Below, one piece after another: positions 60,857-64,000 of a stretch of 64,000 bases of DNA (position 1 is its first letter; each line of letters opens with the position of its first letter). The notes beneath the pieces are model-generated. The model saw only the letters and a program-made list of their open reading frames with translations. It had not been told where the DNA came from and did no database searches. The position numbers and the translations under genes were made by a program. The stretch comes from Undibacterium paludis (GTDB lineage Bacteria > Pseudomonadota > Gammaproteobacteria > Burkholderiales > Burkholderiaceae_D), in assembly GCF_022568815.1 (NCBI RefSeq), contig NZ_JAKZHX010000001.1, forward strand, positions 124,001 through 188,000. Direction: 5' to 3'.

Positions 60857-63229
60857 TTAACAGCCAGCACCACCATTGAGATCTTTGATCGTCATGGTAC
60901 TTGTGGTGGAGATATTCAAACTATCCTTGACAGTAATGGTCACTGCAGTGTCCGCAGCCACACAGCGTGTACCCTGAGTACCCAAGCTGACATTGACAGT
61001 ACGACCAGTAAAGCTCAGCGGATTCAAAGGATCAGGGCTGGTACCGGCAACAGTGGACAACACGGTGTTATTGGTAAATACCTGGAATGGGCCGTTACCA
61101 CCGGAGATAGTCAAAGAAATAGTGGCATTATTTGTTTCATTGATATTCCAGACTATCGGACTCAACTGCATGTTCGACGTCTGCGCAGCAACAGTAATGT
61201 CACTAGATACTACTTTTCCTGTCGCATCAGTAACAACAACTGAAGCTGCACCAACCCTTGCCAAAAGGACAGAAATCGTTCCGGCACTATTGAGCACAGC
61301 ACCACTGGTCACTGTTGCATTTGCAGGCACGCTCGAAACAACACTATACGGAGCACTACCGCCATCTACCCGGATGAAAACTGTATCGCCGACAAAGCCA
61401 TTAATTGTAGTTGGAGCAATGTTCAATGTTGCTGCTGGTGCAGATAAAACATTAACAGTCAGCGTAATGGGAGTTCCCACACTATCAACAAGGCGAACAG
61501 TTGATGTACCGGCTACAACACCTGTAATAGTCAATGTACCACCTGTGACAACAGCAGTCGCAACCCTCGTGTCGCTACTAGTTGCAAAATAAGGAGCAGT
61601 ACCACCGCCGACGGTATAAGTTGGAGCAGCGCCTGGAGCAACAGTAATCGTGGCAGGTGCTGAAGTAAACAAAGCTACTGTCGCACCAGAACCCACGCTC
61701 ACTGCGATAGTTACATTACCACCTGCAGCATCTTTTACAACCACATTGGCAGTTCCCGTCGCAACACCTGTAACCGTGAAATTATTCCCACTCAAAACCA
61801 CCGTAACTATGGATGTATTGCTGCTGGCAACGGAATAAGGTGCCGTACCACCACCAATCTGAAATGCCGGACTTGCACCAACGGCAATAGTTACAGCAGA
61901 TGGCGCTGTTGTGAACAGATTATTGACACCTCCAGAACCCAAGGTAACGTTGATACTGAGAGTTGCGCCAGCAGCGTCACGTAAAACGACGACTGCTTTC
62001 CCAGATCCCACGCCAGTCAAAGTCAAACTATTGCCAGACACAGCTGAGGTAACGACTGAAGTATTGCTGCTGGTAGCAGTATAAGGAGCAGTACCGCCGC
62101 CAAGAACATAAGTTCCGCTACCTGCAACAGTCAGCGTAATATCACCAGGAGCGGTCGTATAGAAAGGTGCGCCAGAACCAATTGTTACGTCTATGTTTAC
62201 AGGCGTGCCCAAACTATCTTTAACAGTGACCGTTGTTCTACCTGCTGCAACACCATTAATTGTAAATTTATTACCATTAATACCTACACTGGCGATTTGA
62301 GGATTACCGCTAGTGACTGTATAAATCTGGCTACCCCCACCGATCGTAAAGGTTGGGCTGGAAGTACCAACACCGACTGTCAATATTGCGGGCGCAGAAG
62401 TAAACAAGGCTGCACTCGACCCCACAGTAACCGTAATTTGTACATTGCCAGTACTTGCATCACGAAGAACAATTTTAGATTGACCAACACTGACACCAGT
62501 AACTGTCAACTTATTGTCAGTGATAGTTGCCGTTGCTACAGCAACGTTACTGCTACCGACTGTATAAGGGCCATTACCACCGCCAACAGTATAAGAAGCA
62601 GCAGCGCCAACTCCTATATTGATATCGCCTGCGGCATTCGTGAATAAAGGATCTGTGGAACCGACAACAACATTGACCGATTTAACCCCGCCAATACCAT
62701 CTCTGACAGTCACTACAGCCTTACCACCTGAAACACCGATGATGATAAAGCGATTGCCACTAAACCTGACATCGGCAACAGCGCTATTGCTGGTGGTAAC
62801 GTCATAAACAAGACTACCGCCACCAATTGTATATTCTGGACTTTGTGCGCCGACTCCAACAGTCACATCACTTGGCGCTGTCGTGAACAAATCAATGCCA
62901 GAGCCAACAGTAACGTCAATTTTAACCTCGGCCCCGGCAGCATCTTTGACAGAAATAGTAGCAGCACCACCGCCACCGCCTTTAATAGTCAAAGTCTTAT
63001 CCGAAATCGTAACAATTGCTGCGGCGCTATTACTGCTGGCGGTATAGCCAGGAACACCACCACCTATGGTATAGACCTGGGTTGCACCAGGCGCTATCGT
63101 TATCTTGTCTGCAGCCGTGGTAAACAATTTGGCTGTGCTGGTAGACCCGGCAGAGCCGCCGCCGCCGCCGCAGGCACTAAGGCTAATCAATAAGATCAGT
63201 GCGAATAAACCGCGAATATACTTCATCAT
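60857..63229 (-). CDS. large lipoprotein with seven tandem Ig-like repeats
   Basis: A 790-residue protein. The signal peptide ends in the lipobox LSAC with lipidated C20, then a glycine run GGGGGSAG. Seven close repeats of 79-82 residues start at residues 35, 114, 195, 275, 356, 438 and 520. Each has LFTTAP, a V-G-V-G-type strand, YTIGGG, PYTATSSN, SGNxLTITGV, an aGxAxVxVrDAAG strand and a VTVGSG end. Two diverged units (601-686, 687-790) follow; the last has two cysteines. The pattern is that of bacterial Ig-like folds used in adhesins and S-layer proteins. It lies 79 bases after pilQ and before aroKB, so may be part of the pilus operon. Function unknown. Confidence 0.85.
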   Translation of the reverse strand: MMKYIRGLFALILLISLSACGGGGGSAGSTSTAKLFTTAADKITIAPGATQVYTIGGGVPGYTASSNSAAAIVTISDKTLTIKGGGGGAATISVKDAAGAEVKIDVTVGSGIDLFTTAPSDVTVGVGAQSPEYTIGGGSLVYDVTTSNSAVADVRFSGNRFIIIGVSGGKAVVTVRDGIGGVKSVNVVVGSTDPLFTNAAGDINIGVGAAASYTVGGGNGPYTVGSSNVAVATATITDNKLTVTGVSVGQSKIVLRDASTGNVQITVTVGSSAALFTSAPAILTVGVGTSSPTFTIGGGSQIYTVTSGNPQIASVGINGNKFTINGVAAGRTTVTVKDSLGTPVNIDVTIGSGAPFYTTAPGDITLTVAGSGTYVLGGGTAPYTATSSNTSVVTSAVSGNSLTLTGVGSGKAVVVLRDAAGATLSINVTLGSGGVNNLFTTAPSAVTIAVGASPAFQIGGGTAPYSVASSNTSIVTVVLSGNNFTVTGVATGTANVVVKDAAGGNVTIAVSVGSGATVALFTSAPATITVAPGAAPTYTVGGGTAPYFATSSDTRVATAVVTGGTLTITGVVAGTSTVRLVDSVGTPITLTVNVLSAPAATLNIAPTTINGFVGDTVFIRVDGGSAPYSVVSSVPANATVTSGAVLNSAGTISVLLARVGAASVVVTDATGKVVSSDITVAAQTSNMQLSPIVWNINETNNATISLTISGGNGPFQVFTNNTVLSTVAGTSPDPLNPLSFTGRTVNVSLGTQGTRCVAADTAVTITVKDSLNISTTSTMTIKDLNGGAGC
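61430..63127 (-). repeat. tandem repeat array within the lipoprotein gene (seven units)
   Basis: Seven units of 237-246 bases code for the repeats of the lipoprotein. Units five to seven are the most alike at protein level (all have GGGTAPY). Unit length varies by one to three codons at the joint, after VGSG. This marks growth by duplication of a single domain. Confidence 0.8.
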
Positions 63230-63308
63230 GAAACACCTATATTTTTTACGAATTCAGGAAATCGGTCTGCCATAAATCTATATGACATATATTAAGTACA
63301 AATGACTC

Positions 63309-64000
63309 TTACTGTTTGTTACTGAATTTCTCAGCAATAATTTTGGGAGTAATGAAAATCAGCAATTCAGTCTTGTCATTGGTACGACCTGTAGACTTGA
63401 ACAAATTACCAAACAGCGGCAAATCTCCAAAGAATGGCACTTTTGTCACACTATCACGTTCTGTCTGCTGGAAGATACCACCAAGTACAACTGTCCCGCC
63501 ATTTTCAACTAAAACGATAGTTTTCACTTCCTTGGTGTCAATCGCAAAACCAGCCCTTGTTTCAACCCCAACACTATCCTTGTGTACATCGACGTCAAGG
63601 ATAACATTACCATCCGGGGTAATCTGCGGCGTCACTTCAAGTCTCAAAGAAGCTTTACGGAAGAAAATCGACGTCGCGCCACTTGATGTAGCCACCTGGT
63701 AGGGCAATTCGGTACCCTGCTCGATCGAAGCCTTCAACTGGTCGGCCGTAACCACTCGCGGACTGGAGACGATTTTACCTTTACCATCAGCCTCTAATGC
63801 GGACAATTCCAGATTCAGGAAACGATTTGCCGCAGAAGAAAACAGACTGACTGCCAGACTGCCTGGGTTGAGGCCGTTAATACCTGAAGCAGGCAAACTG
63901 ACAAACTGAGTATTCGGGATATAACTTTGATCAGTAATTTTTGCCTGGCCGGTCTGCTCACCGACACCAAGATAATTACCAGTTAAAGCCACACGCTGAT
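63309..64000 (-). CDS. pilQ: type IV pilus secretin PilQ, C-terminal part (5' end outside window)
   Basis: The visible ~230 residues are the secretin domain of an outer-membrane secretin. Typical features: NLELSALEADGKGKIVSSPRVVTAD, the LEVTPQITPDGNVILDVDVHKDS stretch, NGGTVVLGGIF and PFFGDLPLFGNLFKS, ending with ELLIFITPKI. These match PilQ, the pore through which type IV pili leave the cell. The frame is open to the window edge; the apparent GTG at 63992 is internal. In Burkholderiales pilQ sits just before aroK, as here apart from the inserted lipoprotein gene. Confidence 0.93.
   Translation of the reverse strand, partial: QRVALTGNYLGVGEQTGQAKITDQSYIPNTQFVSLPASGINGLNPGSLAVSLFSSAANRFLNLELSALEADGKGKIVSSPRVVTADQLKASIEQGTELPYQVATSSGATSIFFRKASLRLEVTPQITPDGNVILDVDVHKDSVGVETRAGFAIDTKEVKTIVLVENGGTVVLGGIFQQTERDSVTKVPFFGDLPLFGNLFKSTGRTNDKTELLIFITPKIIAEKFSNKQ

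Noticed and set aside
61430-63127. Regular repeats considered as a CRISPR array
   Set aside because: Units are about 240 bases, continuous and in frame, and code for a protein with signal peptide; there are no short constant repeats with unique spacers.

Overview
The window looks like a chromosomal segment from a betaproteobacterium of the order Burkholderiales, most likely the Oxalobacteraceae side (Undibacterium or Herbaspirillum relatives). I infer this from gene order: lpxL-type acyltransferases divergent from metK; kdsD-kdsC-lptC-lptA-lptB-rpoN-hpf; ahcY (with a SAH riboswitch), a small membrane protein and metF; and pilQ followed by aroK/aroB and dgt. I saw no prophage, insertion sequence, CRISPR array, tRNA or rRNA. 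Genes are densely packed in short operons on both strands.

Layout. 1-7.7 kb: the 3' end of phenylalanine hydroxylase, a DUF2147 protein, an OmpR/EnvZ-type two-component pair, a DUF2087 protein, a divergent LysE exporter/LysR regulator pair, and two tandem lipid A-type acyltransferases. 7.9-16.6 kb: metK, a secreted M14 carboxypeptidase, an SPFH/prohibitin protein with an SH3-domain partner, and a divergent second two-component pair. 16.6-20 kb: a compact extracytoplasmic-stress module. An ECF sigma factor and its zinc anti-sigma factor face an operon for a secreted cytochrome c, a Tat-exported phosphoesterase and a free-standing CuA domain. Both directions share a matching ECF-type promoter, GGAATAAA-N13-GAGT-N-TTG. 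20-32 kb: a secreted prolyl oligopeptidase, an orphan glutamate-type binding protein, a SpoIIE phosphatase/kinase with a STAS partner, a heterodimeric ABC exporter and PBP1A.

32-41 kb: a small GIY-YIG-family protein, MetC with a divergent Lrp regulator, a flavodiiron-like single-domain protein, an AEC transporter, metF, the holin-like protein, ahcY and apt. With metK these form most of the SAM/SAH/methyl cycle (metK, ahcY, metF, metC), and ahcY carries a clear SAH riboswitch. 41-49 kb: a KefB-type antiporter divergent from the Kdo/LPS-transport cluster that ends in rpoN and hpf. 49-57 kb: a hydroxyisobutyryl-CoA hydrolase-type enzyme, a secreted alpha/beta hydrolase and a full branched-chain amino acid ABC transporter (binding protein, LivH, fused LivM-LivG, LivF). 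57-64 kb: a DUF4197 protein, dgt, a fused aroK-aroB gene, a large lipoprotein with seven close tandem repeats, and the 3' end of pilQ.

The most unusual items are the ECF/CuA/cytochrome module with its mirrored promoters, and the repeat lipoprotein placed between pilQ and aroKB. Function calls rest on motifs read by eye and family knowledge; no database search was run.
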